10,000 bases of DNA from Rheinheimera sp. (GTDB lineage: Bacteria > Pseudomonadota > Gammaproteobacteria > Enterobacterales > Alteromonadaceae). Numbering within the stretch: the first letter of the stretch is position 1; every line of letters starts with the position of its first letter. This document shows positions 1 through 6,643 of the stretch, one piece after another. The notes beneath the pieces are model-generated. The model did no database searches and was not told where the DNA came from. It saw only the letters and a list, made by a program, of their open reading frames with translations. The stretch lies in contig NZ_JAIWOI010000123.1 in NCBI RefSeq assembly GCF_020217005.1, forward strand, positions 1 through 10,000, read 5' to 3'. Made by a program: the position numbers and the translations under genes.

Positions 1-971
1 ATGCCACCTAAACCACCACCTACGCTATTTTCTTCAACACTCATTTCGCTGCGCACAGCAGGTAAATCAGGATTAAACCGCTTTTGTGTTTGCTCCACAG
101 CGGTGAAGTCCATCAATAAATCGACCTGCGCCGTGTAATTATCAACACCCAAAACAGGGATTAAAATGGAGTCAATTTTCTGACGATATTCTTCTTCGCG
201 GGCGCGCTCCATTTCGTACTCTTTGCGACTGCGGGCTGAAGAAGCATCCTGTGAGCCACTATTGAGCAAACGACCGTTTTGGTCTGTGACTGTAACGCGG
301 CTTGGTTCAAGCCCTTGCACAGCAGAAGCCACCAGGTCGACGATAGAATCCACTTCACCGTCTTTTAAGCTCTTACCACCTTTGACTGTGACCATCACTG
401 TGGCTGAAGGTTGTTTTTCCCGGCGGGCAAAAATATTCTCTTTTGGAATTGCCAATAAGACGCGAGCTGAGGCAATGCTCTGAAATTGCTCGATGGTGCG
501 GGATAGTTGTTGTTCGCGGCTGTGTTTCAGCCTTTCCAGTTCAAGACGCTGACTGACACCAAAACCGCTATCCTGCATCAGAATTTCATCGCCTGAACTT
601 TGCTCTTGTTGCAAACCAGCACGGGCTAGCTTCAGCTTAATGTCCTGGTAGTCTTTACCAGACACCATCACGACCTGACCATCCAGTTTGTAATCAATTT
701 TTTGACTATCCAGATAATCCAGAGTTTCGATCAGCTCTTTGGTTTCAAAAGTGCCCAAAGGTCGCATATCTGGCTCACGGGCCCACAAAATAATCAATAC
801 AGCCAACGCAATACAAATGGTTAAAGCGACGATTAAGCTGATCTGCCGAACCATATCCATGCCACCCCCCATAGAGCCCAGGAAGCCTGATTTTTGCTCC
901 TGTTGCACTGGGGTGTTGCTGCCAAAATCATCTGACGATATCGTCAGTTCGGTTGAGGTACTTTCTGCCAC
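1..971 (-). CDS. fliF: Flagellar MS-ring protein FliF, N-terminal part (runs off window)
   Basis: FliF forms the MS ring in the inner membrane, the base on which the flagellar rotor and export gate assemble. The 323 codons seen here cover a short cytoplasmic N-terminus, one transmembrane segment (about residues 43-64, QISLIVALTICIALAVLIIL), and the periplasmic ring-building domain of the YscJ/FliF family. That domain includes the stretch around residues 160-230 (SRTIEQFQSIASARVLLAIP) and the later SEMSVEENS motif. The protein usually has about 550 residues; the rest, including the second membrane segment and the FliG-binding tail, lies beyond position 1. I start it at a GTG (969-971) because GGGGGA lies 7 nt upstream and the protein then begins VAESTSTELT, a normal FliF N-terminus. 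It follows fliE by 16 nt and is surely cotranscribed with it. Recognition is confident; the exact start is inferred. Confidence 0.95.
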   Translation of the reverse strand, partial: MAESTSTELTISSDDFGSNTPVQQEQKSGFLGSMGGGMDMVRQISLIVALTICIALAVLIILWAREPDMRPLGTFETKELIETLDYLDSQKIDYKLDGQVVMVSGKDYQDIKLKLARAGLQQEQSSGDEILMQDSGFGVSQRLELERLKHSREQQLSRTIEQFQSIASARVLLAIPKENIFARREKQPSATVMVTVKGGKSLKDGEVDSIVDLVASAVQGLEPSRVTVTDQNGRLLNSGSQDASSARSRKEYEMERAREEEYRQKIDSILIPVLGVDNYTAQVDLLMDFTAVEQTQKRFNPDLPAVRSEMSVEENSVGGGLGG

Positions 972-987
972 TGGTTATTCCCCCGCC

Positions 988-1329
988 TTAGACCGGCATC
1001 GACATAATTTCTTTATAAGCTTCAACTAACTTAGTACGCACCTGTACTGTCGCCTCAAAAGCTAAAGAGGCCTTTTGACCTGCCAACATGGCCTGTGCCA
1101 GCGACACTTTTGGATCACCCATTTCGACAGCTGTGCTGAGTTGGCGACTTTCACCCTGTAAAGCGTTGACCTTGTCCAAAGCGCCTTTGAGCATGGCAGA
1201 AAAATCAGACTGACTGGTATTTTGCTCAGGGATAGCCGGGATGGCCAGTTCTGAAGGCACACTACGGACCTGTGAAGCCAGGGATTGAAGTTCCTGATAA
1301 AGACTGTGACCTTGACCTTGAATATTCAT
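988..1329 (-). CDS. fliE: Flagellar hook-basal body protein FliE
   Basis: FliE is the small adaptor that joins the MS ring (FliF) to the proximal rod and is exported early by the flagellar type III system. The product has 113 residues, a normal length for the family. It carries the conserved C-terminal half: MLAGQKASLAFE (about residues 81-92), VQVRTKLVEAYKEIMSM (about 95-111), and the central LDKVNALQ (51-58). The first 40 residues are variable, as usual. The start ATG at 1327-1329 has only a weak ribosome binding site (AGG further upstream), but the N-terminus MNIQGQG is plausible. It is the first gene of an operon with fliF, driven by the sigma-54 promoter at 1379-1394, which predicts activation by the response regulator FlrC encoded just upstream. 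Confidence 0.95.
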   Translation of the reverse strand: MNIQGQGHSLYQELQSLASQVRSVPSELAIPAIPEQNTSQSDFSAMLKGALDKVNALQGESRQLSTAVEMGDPKVSLAQAMLAGQKASLAFEATVQVRTKLVEAYKEIMSMPV

Positions 1330-1341
1330 CTGCTGTGACCT

Positions 1342-1355
1342 GTCAAAATTTTGCT
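1342..1355. promoter_or_regulatory. Partial FlrA/FleQ-box-like dyad in fliE leader
   Basis: The plus-strand sequence GTCAAAATTTTGCT has one perfect half (GTCA) and a degenerate other half (TGCT in place of TGAC), with the 6-nt spacing of the FleQ box GTCA-N6-TGAC. It lies about +14 to +27 from the predicted fliE transcription start. On its own the match is weak (about 9 of 14 to the consensus as I remember it). It is listed because similar dyads occur at the same place in the flrB and pseB leaders. Confidence 0.25.
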
Positions 1356-1378
1356 ATTACTGCGATTAAGATAGGTAA

Positions 1379-1394
1379 AGCAGGGATCGTGCCA
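1379..1394 (-). promoter_or_regulatory. Sigma-54 (RpoN) promoter of fliE-fliF
   Basis: The minus strand reads TGGCACGATCCCTGCT, against the RpoN consensus TGGCACG-N4-TTGCW. All fixed positions match except one (C for the first T of the -12 element), and GG at -25/-24 is exactly spaced from GC at -13/-12. The predicted start is near 1368, giving a leader of about 39 nt before fliE. In Vibrio and Pseudomonas the fliE operon is RpoN-dependent and activated by FlrC/FleR or FleQ, so match and context agree. Confidence 0.88.
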
Positions 1395-1511
1395 GAATTC
1401 AGGACCAGAGTCCTCATCAAAGCGGGGTTCAACAATATCATTTAAAAACAATAATTTAAAACTAAACAAGCAAGAGCTGGCAGCTTCAATTTTCTGACAA
1501 GAGGGGGGAAT

Positions 1512-1543
1512 CAACAAAGAGCCAGAGCGAAAGCTCTGGCTCT
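1512..1543 (-). terminator. Intrinsic terminator after flrC
   Basis: A perfect 10-bp inverted repeat (GAGCCAGAGC / GCTCTGGCTC at 1519-1528 and 1533-1542) encloses a 4-nt loop. It lies six bases past the flrC stop codon. On the minus strand it is followed by TTTGTTG, a somewhat interrupted T-tract. It would separate the flrBC transcript from the sigma-54 fliE operon. The remaining sequence to the fliE promoter (about 1395-1511) is AT-rich and shows only a small AGGAC-N4-GTCCT dyad at 1401-1414. Confidence 0.7.
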
Positions 1544-1548
1544 GGAAT

Positions 1549-2904
1549 TTACGCAGGTAGCTGAATGCCAGATTCACGCATTCTGGCCAGTTTATATCTT
1601 AAAGTTCTGGCGCTGATACCAAGGCGCTCTGCCACTTCTTTTCTACTGTTAGCGCAGGCCCGCATGGTTTCCAGAATAATGCGATGTTCTTGCTCGTAGA
1701 TTTCAGATTTAAAGAGGCTGACATCCTGCTCTGCATGCTGGCCAAAAGCTGCATCAGGCATGCTGTCCATCATAGTCGGAGCGGACTCTAATAAAATATC
1801 TGCTGCATTTATTTGATCGCCATCACAGATGATCAAAGCCCGTTGCACTATGTTATCCAGTTCGCGCACATTACCAGGCCAATAATGCTGCATTAGTTTA
1901 TGTTGTGCGGCATAACTCAAACTTGGTTGTGGCATACCAGTGCTGCGACAATGACGCTCCAGCAAATGCATAGCCAGCGGAACTATATCAGCTGGTCGTT
2001 CAGCCAAAGCTGTCCAGGTCAGCGGAAACACGTTCAATCGATAATACAAATCTTCACGGAATTTGCCTTCAGCTACAGCTTGTTTTAAGTCCCTGTTACT
2101 GGTGGCTATGACCCGCACGTCCAGTTTAATGGTTTTGCGTGCTCCTAAACGCTCCACTTCACGCTCCTGCAGCACCCGCAGTAATTTAGCCTGCAGGTTT
2201 AAATCCATTTCACTGATTTCATCCAGCAAAATAGTGCCCTGCTGAGCTTGTTCAAATTTGCCCGGACAGGATTGAATAGCGCCGGTGAAAGCCCCTTTTT
2301 CATAGCCAAATAAGGTGGCTTCCAGCATATTCTCAGGAATAGCAGCACAGTTAATAGCTACAAAAGGACCATCAGTACGGCCGCTTTGTTGATGAATGTA
2401 GCGCGCCAGCACTTCTTTACCTGAACCGCTTGGGCCTAATACCAGCACATTGGCGTCAGAACGAGCTACTTTCGCCGCCAGTTTAACCAATTGCTTACCC
2501 TGCTCTGAATGCACTACAGGTTCTATAGTTGCCACTTCGTTACCTAATGCATAACGACTGACCATGTTAATCAGCACTTCGGGTGAAAATGGTTTTGCCA
2601 GATAATCCACTGCGCCATTACGGATAGCAACCACGGCATCATTGACATTAGCGTAGGCAGTCATCATCAACACAGGCAAAGCCGGGTAATTCAGCTTCAC
2701 CGTTTTGAGTAAGTCTAAACCTGACATAGTGCCCATTTGCACGTCGCTTATCAGCAAAGAGATTTTATGCTCTTTTAACAGCTGCAGGCCTTGCTCAGCA
2801 CTTTGGGCTGGCACCACCTGATAATTGGCCAGACTGAGCGTGTCACACAATGCTTCGCGTAAGCCTGCATCATCCTCTACGACCAAAATACTAGTTGTTT
2901 GCAT
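1549..2904 (-). CDS. flrC: Sigma-54-dependent flagellar response regulator FlrC (FleR)
   Basis: FlrC is the NtrC-type response regulator phosphorylated by FlrB. It activates RpoN-dependent class III flagellar genes (basal body, hook, some flagellins). The 451 residues show a receiver domain (1-120) with the acidic pair at 11-12, phospho-acceptor Asp54 in LLISDVQMG and Lys104 in YLAKPF. Next comes an AAA+ domain (about 135-365) with Walker A GPSGSGKE (157-164), the sigma-54 contact loop GAFTGA (204-209), Walker B TILLDE (224-229) and YWPGNVREL (341-349). A C-terminal Fis-type helix-turn-helix follows (about 415-442, RKEVAERLGISARTLRYKL). AGGAG lies 7 nt before the ATG, inside the end of flrB, and the genes overlap by 14 nt, so they are translationally coupled. 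All catalytic motifs are intact. Confidence 0.95.
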   Translation of the reverse strand: MQTTSILVVEDDAGLREALCDTLSLANYQVVPAQSAEQGLQLLKEHKISLLISDVQMGTMSGLDLLKTVKLNYPALPVLMMTAYANVNDAVVAIRNGAVDYLAKPFSPEVLINMVSRYALGNEVATIEPVVHSEQGKQLVKLAAKVARSDANVLVLGPSGSGKEVLARYIHQQSGRTDGPFVAINCAAIPENMLEATLFGYEKGAFTGAIQSCPGKFEQAQQGTILLDEISEMDLNLQAKLLRVLQEREVERLGARKTIKLDVRVIATSNRDLKQAVAEGKFREDLYYRLNVFPLTWTALAERPADIVPLAMHLLERHCRSTGMPQPSLSYAAQHKLMQHYWPGNVRELDNIVQRALIICDGDQINAADILLESAPTMMDSMPDAAFGQHAEQDVSLFKSEIYEQEHRIILETMRACANSRKEVAERLGISARTLRYKLARMRESGIQLPA

Positions 2905-4018
2905 AACTTAACTCCTGACCTGTGGTGACAGGTACATAGACGGGAAACAATAATTCAAAACGCGCCCCTCCTTCAGTTGTAGGGGAATAGCGGATAGAGC
3001 CATTGTGTGAATGAGCTACAGCCTGTACTACTGCCAGGCCAAGGCCAGTCCCCTGACTTCGGGTAGTAAAAAAGGGTTCAAATATTTGTTGTCGCAAATG
3101 TTCTGGTACGCCGGGGCCGTTATCTTCAACAGCTATCATCACCTGCTGTGGATTAGCGGTATCTAAACGGGCTTCCAGTTTCAAAACTGCACCTTGCTCA
3201 ATAATTTGCATACTGTTTTGGATTAAGTTCTGAATAGCGCCAGCTAAACTGCGCGGGTTACCGAGAATTTGTATATCAGGTTCCGGCAATTGGATTTGGA
3301 TCTGACTTTGTTGTTGCTCCACTAAAGCTTCCACGCCGGCAAAAACATCAGTTAACAGACGTTGCAAAGATAAAGGCTCTACCTGTTGCTCGCGGCCTGC
3401 CCGGGCAAATAGCAACATGTCATTCACCTGTTGCTCCAGATCGACTAAACGAGCCACCAGCTTATGCTGAAATTGCGCACGGGATTGGGAACTTAGTTTT
3501 GGGCTGGTCAGATTCTGGGCATATAACAAAGCCGAGGATAACGGGGTACGAATTTGATGTGCCAGAGACGCCATCATTTTGCCGAGGGTCGACAAACGCT
3601 GCAGATGAGCCAGACGACTTTGCAGTTGACGGGTTTCTGTCAGATCGGTCAGCACAATGAGCTGGCCTGCTTCAGGCTCTAAAGAACTTATGGCCAGTTT
3701 AACCCTGCGACCATCCTGTAGAGAGACTTCCATACCGTCATCGCTGCGGGGCCTGAAAGAACGGGCTATCACATCCAGCCAGCGTTGTCCTACCAAAGGC
3801 TCTCCCAGCATAGAGATCGCAACAGGATTGGCTTCAGCCACATAACCCCTTTCATCCAGCACTATCACAGCTGTAGGCAGATTATTGACCAAATGTTGCA
3901 AACGACGGGCCTGGCGAGCCGTATGAATAGCAGTTGCAGTAACCGCAGCGGTAGCAGTTTGTGGCTGCGATTCAGACTGTGATTCTGCTACATATGCATA
4001 AGCTTTGGCTGTATTCAT
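2891..4018 (-). CDS. flrB: Flagellar sensor histidine kinase FlrB (FleS)
   Basis: FlrB is the cytoplasmic histidine kinase that phosphorylates FlrC as the early flagellar structure is built. The 375 residues contain no membrane segment. They show a low-complexity Gln/Thr/Ala N-terminus (about 11-32), a PAS-like sensor domain (about 40-130, NLPTAVIVLDERG) and a dimerisation/phosphoacceptor helix with the H-box SLAHQIRTPLS (His154). The ATPase domain has the N-box AIQNLIQNSMQ (261-271), G1 VEDNGPGV (297-304), F-box FEPFFTTR (313-320) and G2 GTGLGLAV (323-330). All kinase motifs are intact. The gene has its own sigma-54 promoter at 4056-4071 and overlaps flrC by 14 nt, so the pair forms one class II operon dependent on FlrA. 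The N-terminal low-complexity stretch may be species-specific. Confidence 0.94.
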   Translation of the reverse strand: MNTAKAYAYVAESQSESQPQTATAAVTATAIHTARQARRLQHLVNNLPTAVIVLDERGYVAEANPVAISMLGEPLVGQRWLDVIARSFRPRSDDGMEVSLQDGRRVKLAISSLEPEAGQLIVLTDLTETRQLQSRLAHLQRLSTLGKMMASLAHQIRTPLSSALLYAQNLTSPKLSSQSRAQFQHKLVARLVDLEQQVNDMLLFARAGREQQVEPLSLQRLLTDVFAGVEALVEQQQSQIQIQLPEPDIQILGNPRSLAGAIQNLIQNSMQIIEQGAVLKLEARLDTANPQQVMIAVEDNGPGVPEHLRQQIFEPFFTTRSQGTGLGLAVVQAVAHSHNGSIRYSPTTEGGARFELLFPVYVPVTTGQELSYANN

Positions 4019-4027
4019 AACGTCTCT

Positions 4028-4041
4028 GCAATTGAATTGAC
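4028..4041. promoter_or_regulatory. Partial FlrA/FleQ-box-like dyad in flrB leader
   Basis: The minus strand reads GTCAATTCAATTGC, including the small palindrome CAATT-C-AATTG. The first half matches the FleQ box GTCAAT; the second half is off by one position. It lies about +5 to +18 from the predicted flrB start site. FlrA is the expected activator here, so a binding site is plausible, but the match is partial. Confidence 0.25.
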
Positions 4042-4055
4042 ACTAGCCACTCAAA

Positions 4056-4071
4056 TGCACAAGACGTGCCA
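4056..4071 (-). promoter_or_regulatory. Sigma-54 (RpoN) promoter of flrB-flrC
   Basis: The minus strand reads TGGCACGTCTTGTGCA. It matches TGGCACG-N4-TTGCW at every fixed position but one, with exact -24/-12 spacing. The predicted start is near 4045, about 27 nt before the flrB ATG. In Vibrio the flrBC operon is the classic class II target of FlrA with RpoN, and flrA lies immediately upstream. Confidence 0.9.
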
Positions 4072-4116
4072 CAATTAAAAATCAATTTAAACCTTATAAA
4101 ATCAATGAGTTATTGA

Positions 4117-4130
4117 GCCATTTTTTTGAC
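4117..4130 (-). repeat. 14-mer GTCAAAAAAATGGC just after flrA, near-copy of the repeat before flrA
   Basis: The minus-strand sequence GTCAAAAAAATGGC begins 10 nt past the flrA stop. It differs at one base from GTCAAAAAAATAGC, which forms each arm of the hairpin upstream of flrA (5652-5696). The next bases hold only a weak 5-bp AT-rich stem (TCAAT-N5-ATTGA, 4102-4116), so I see no convincing terminator between flrA and flrB. The meaning of the repeat is unknown. Confidence 0.4.
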
Positions 4131-4140
4131 AATTTAAAGC

Positions 4141-5592
4141 TCACGCTTGGCTTTCATCCCGCATTAAATTGTATTTACGCATCTTTTCAACCAAAGTGGT
4201 ACGACGCAAACACAAGATATCAGCGGCTCTGGCTACCACATATTCATGCCGCTCCAGCGCCTGAGTGATAAGAGAGATTTCAAGCTCTGCTAAAAACTCT
4301 TTTAAATCCATGCCTTGCTCTGGCAAGATTTCAATGCCAGTTGTCTGTGGAAAAAGTTGTTCCTCTGAGCCTTCCTCTTCATCCTCCTGACTTTGGAATA
4401 ACTCATTGATTGCATCACGTTCCAGCAAGGCATCAGGATAGACAGGCACATAACTCTCCACGTCCAGGTGACGGTATTTCTGTGGCAACTCAGCCACATC
4501 CACCACCTGATTCGGAAACATAATCGCCATGCGCTCAACCAGATTCGCCAGCTCACGCACATTGCCTGGCCAGGAATGCAGCTTTAAACTCGCAAGTGCC
4601 CGCTCTGTAAATTTTACTTTGGCGTGCCCTTGTTGCTCAGCGCGAACAATTAACTCCTGCACCAGCAAAGGCAAATCATCAGCTCTGTCACGTAGTGCCG
4701 GAGTTTCAATAGGAAAAACGTTAAGGCGATAAAACAGATCTTCACGGAAACGCCCCTCTTCAATCATTTGTTCCAGCGCTCTGTGGGTCGCAGCAATAAT
4801 TCGCACATCAGCACGTATAGGCTGGCTGCCGCCGACCCTTTCATAAACCCGTTCTTGCAGCACTCTTAACAATTTAACCTGCATAGGTAGAGGCATATCA
4901 CCAATTTCATCCAGAAACAGTGTGCCCCCCTGAGCGAGCTCAAACCGGCCTTTTCGGGTCGAAATAGCTCCGGTAAACGCACCTTTTTCGTGACCAAACA
5001 GTTCGCTCTCTAATAATTCTGCCGGAATGGCTCCACAATTCAGCGGCACAAAAGGTCCCTGATGACGATTCGACAACACATGAATATTGCGGGCGACCAC
5101 TTCTTTACCTGTGCCGGAATCACCCAGAATTAATACGTTAGCATCGGTTTTGGCGACTTGCTGAATAAGGAAACGGACTTGTTGCATGGCCTGAGTCTGA
5201 CCGACCATGCCAATAAAACGGGATTGTTCACACTGACCTTTCTGACCGGGCAGCAAACGCTGATATTCCTGACAATCACGCAGCAACTGAGTAAAGGATG
5301 CATAAGAAAAGGGTTCTGTCAGCAGACCTACTACGTTAGCTAAACCCAGGTGATGCTTCAGTGTTTCACCAAGCAATAAAAAGGCGCAAGCAGGATAACG
5401 GCGGATCAATTGTTCATGATCCTGACTGGATAAAGCCCCCAATAAAATCACAGCCTTTGAATCAGTATCTAAGTACTGGTCCAGTTCGTGATAGTTCAAC
5501 ACCTCGTGAGCTTCAGAGATAAAACTCAACACAGCACCTAAACGAAAGGTACGTTGTTCCTGCTGATCCAGAATATAGAGCTTGTTGGTCAT
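4141..5592 (-). CDS. flrA: Flagellar master activator FlrA (FleQ family)
   Basis: FlrA sits at the top of the polar-flagellum cascade and, with RpoN, activates flrBC and other class II genes. From the ATG at 5590-5592 the protein has 483 residues. The FleQ-type N-terminal domain (about 1-115) resembles a receiver but has no phospho-acceptor Asp at the usual strand (KAVILLGAL). The AAA+ domain has Walker A GDSGTGKE (157-164), GAFTGA (204-209), Walker [10 protein letters not shown] (224-232) and WPGNVREL (341-348). An acidic linker ([10 protein letters not shown], about 402-411) and a Fis-type helix-turn-helix (about 451-474) follow. A longer reading frame begins at a TTG (5649), but ATG gives [10 protein letters not shown], the normal FleQ/FlrA beginning, and the likely promoter lies between the two. 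The c-di-GMP motif near residues 125-131 is altered (see findings). FleQ is the Pseudomonas name of the same family. Confidence 0.94.
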   Translation of the reverse strand: MTNKLYILDQQEQRTFRLGAVLSFISEAHEVLNYHELDQYLDTDSKAVILLGALSSQDHEQLIRRYPACAFLLLGETLKHHLGLANVVGLLTEPFSYASFTQLLRDCQEYQRLLPGQKGQCEQSRFIGMVGQTQAMQQVRFLIQQVAKTDANVLILGDSGTGKEVVARNIHVLSNRHQGPFVPLNCGAIPAELLESELFGHEKGAFTGAISTRKGRFELAQGGTLFLDEIGDMPLPMQVKLLRVLQERVYERVGGSQPIRADVRIIAATHRALEQMIEEGRFREDLFYRLNVFPIETPALRDRADDLPLLVQELIVRAEQQGHAKVKFTERALASLKLHSWPGNVRELANLVERMAIMFPNQVVDVAELPQKYRHLDVESYVPVYPDALLERDAINELFQSQEDEEEGSEEQLFPQTTGIEILPEQGMDLKEFLAELEISLITQALERHEYVVARAADILCLRRTTLVEKMRKYNLMRDESQA

Positions 5593-5621
5593 AAGACTCA
5601 GACTTTTATTGCTTTTTGACC

Positions 5622-5649
5622 ATTCTACAAAGCTTGTCTGATGTTGCAA
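5622..5649 (-). promoter_or_regulatory. Putative sigma-70 promoter of flrA
   Basis: On the minus strand TTGCAA (5649-5644, 4 of 6 to TTGACA) and TAGAAT (5627-5622, 5 of 6 to TATAAT) are separated by 16 nt. The predicted start near 5615 leaves a leader of about 23 nt before the flrA ATG. A sigma-70 promoter suits a class I master regulator. The leader has no strong Shine-Dalgarno sequence. Confidence 0.55.
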
Positions 5650-5651
5650 GG

Positions 5652-5696
5652 TAAAACGCTATTTTTTTGACGCTGTGTCAAAAAAATAGCGTTTTA
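5652..5696. terminator. Perfect 20-bp inverted repeat between flagellin-like gene and flrA
   Basis: The arms 5653-5671 and 5677-5695 are exact reverse complements (AAAACGCTATTTTTTTGAC / GTCAAAAAAATAGCGTTTT). A further T-A pair (5652/5696) extends the stem, and the loop is 5 nt. It ends 26 bp past the stop of the flagellin-like gene. The A4...T4 ends suggest an intrinsic, possibly bidirectional, terminator that insulates flrA from flagellin transcription. The stem is unusually AT-rich with a T7/A7 core, so a protein-binding site is an alternative reading. Confidence 0.65.
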
Positions 5697-5722
5697 AATG
5701 AAGAGAACAACCGAACTGAAAC

Positions 5723-6520
5723 TTAAGCTAAAAGCTTTAATGCCTGCTGCTCTGACACTCTACTCTGACTGATCACTGAGACAGAAGCTTGTTCACGAAT
5801 ACCTGCGGCAACTTGTTCTGTCACTGCCTTGGCATAATCCAGATCCTGAATACGACTGATAGCTTCCTGCTCATTTACATTCTGAGTTTGCAGATTGCGA
5901 GCCGTAGATTGCAACGCATTGATCGTAGCCCCCAGATCCGTTCTGTTGTTATCTACAACTTGCGAAGAAGTCTGGATCGATTTCAGTGAGGCTTCCGCAC
6001 TTTCTGCAGAAGACAAATCTATGCTAAAAGCACCTGAATCTGTTAAGCGGGTAGATAAATCCTGAGTTTTAATACCTATGCTGCCATTGCCTGTACCTAC
6101 AGGAATGGAACCGTCCTGATCAAAAAGTTTAATGCCGGCAAATTCGGTATTTTTAATCTGATCCTGAATACTGGCAGCATAAGCATCAGCTTGCTTTTGC
6201 AGCGCCTGGCGGTCCGATGCGGTCAATAAGCCATTACCAGCCTGCACAGCTAAACGACCCATTTCATTCAAGTTGTCAGTAACGCCTTGTAAGCCTTGAT
6301 CTGCGACAGTGGCAAGGGAAATACCATCGTATACATTCTGTGTGCCCTGAGCTGAAGCATTTGCACTTTGAGTTAAGCGGTTGGCAATTTGCAAGCCTGC
6401 AGCGTCATCAGCTGCGCTGTTGATCCTGCGGGCAGTGGCTAATTTTTTCAGCAGATTTTCAGATTCGTTCGAATTAAATTTCAGCTGGTTTTCATTGGCG
6501 AAAGAGCTACCGATTTTCAT
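5723..6520 (-). CDS. Divergent, short flagellin-like protein
   Basis: This is a flagellin-family protein of 265 residues with conserved D0/D1 ends and almost no variable central domain. The N-terminal half has RRINSAADDAAGLQIANRLT (about residues 31-50), then NVYDGISLATVADQGL and NTEFAGIKLF, all typical flagellin. The C-terminal half has TDLGATINALQ and SRIQDLDYAKAV, also typical. It departs from normal flagellins in three places: it begins MKIGSSFANE rather than the SLNAQRNL type; KLATARRIN replaces RLSSGLRIN; and the end reads SQSRVSEQQALKLLA where most flagellins have QANQ-x-PQ-x-x-LSLL. The ATG has GAGGT 6 nt upstream. No clear sigma-28 or sigma-54 promoter was found. Neighbouring pse genes suggest a glycosylated filament, but whether this protein is in it is unknown. 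It could be a minor flagellin or a specialised filament or junction protein. Confidence 0.85.
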   Translation of the reverse strand: MKIGSSFANENQLKFNSNESENLLKKLATARRINSAADDAAGLQIANRLTQSANASAQGTQNVYDGISLATVADQGLQGVTDNLNEMGRLAVQAGNGLLTASDRQALQKQADAYAASIQDQIKNTEFAGIKLFDQDGSIPVGTGNGSIGIKTQDLSTRLTDSGAFSIDLSSAESAEASLKSIQTSSQVVDNNRTDLGATINALQSTARNLQTQNVNEQEAISRIQDLDYAKAVTEQVAAGIREQASVSVISQSRVSEQQALKLLA

Positions 6521-6643
6521 ACTACTACCTCAGGCTATTCCAAAATGGAGTGGCAACGTTTTGAGTTTACCCCAAAAAACCCACATAGCCCAAGCTTTGA
6601 TCTGTACTTTTTTTACGCAGTTTCATCCTCTTGAACTCATACC

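Noticed and set aside
223..483. Plus-strand open frame of 86 codons, with a neighbouring one at 739-1029
   Set aside because: Both are antisense shadows of fliF, whose frame is unbroken and recognisable.
1401..1414. AGGAC-N4-GTCCT dyad upstream of the fliE promoter as an FlrC enhancer site
   Set aside because: The 5-bp arms are common by chance, and I know no FlrC consensus that it fits well enough.
1326..1577. 83-codon open frame on the minus strand spanning the flrC end and the fliE leader
   Set aside because: It crosses the flrC stop, the terminator hairpin and the fliE sigma-54 promoter, and has no recognisable domain.
4102..4116. TCAAT-N5-ATTGA as a terminator of flrA
   Set aside because: A 5-bp AT-rich stem is too weak to support the call, although TTTT follows it on the minus strand.
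4302..4562. 86-codon minus-strand frame inside flrA
   Set aside because: It is an out-of-frame shadow of flrA with an unnatural composition rich in Trp, Cys and Met.
6551..6566. TGGCAACGTTTTGAGT as a sigma-54 promoter on the plus strand
   Set aside because: It has the GG element but no GC at the required spacing, and it points toward the spacer far from pseB.
6540..6575. Possible sigma-28 promoter for the flagellin-like gene (TAAACTCA followed by GCCACTCC on the minus strand)
   Set aside because: The gap is about 7 nt instead of 11, and the second element matches GCCGATAA poorly.
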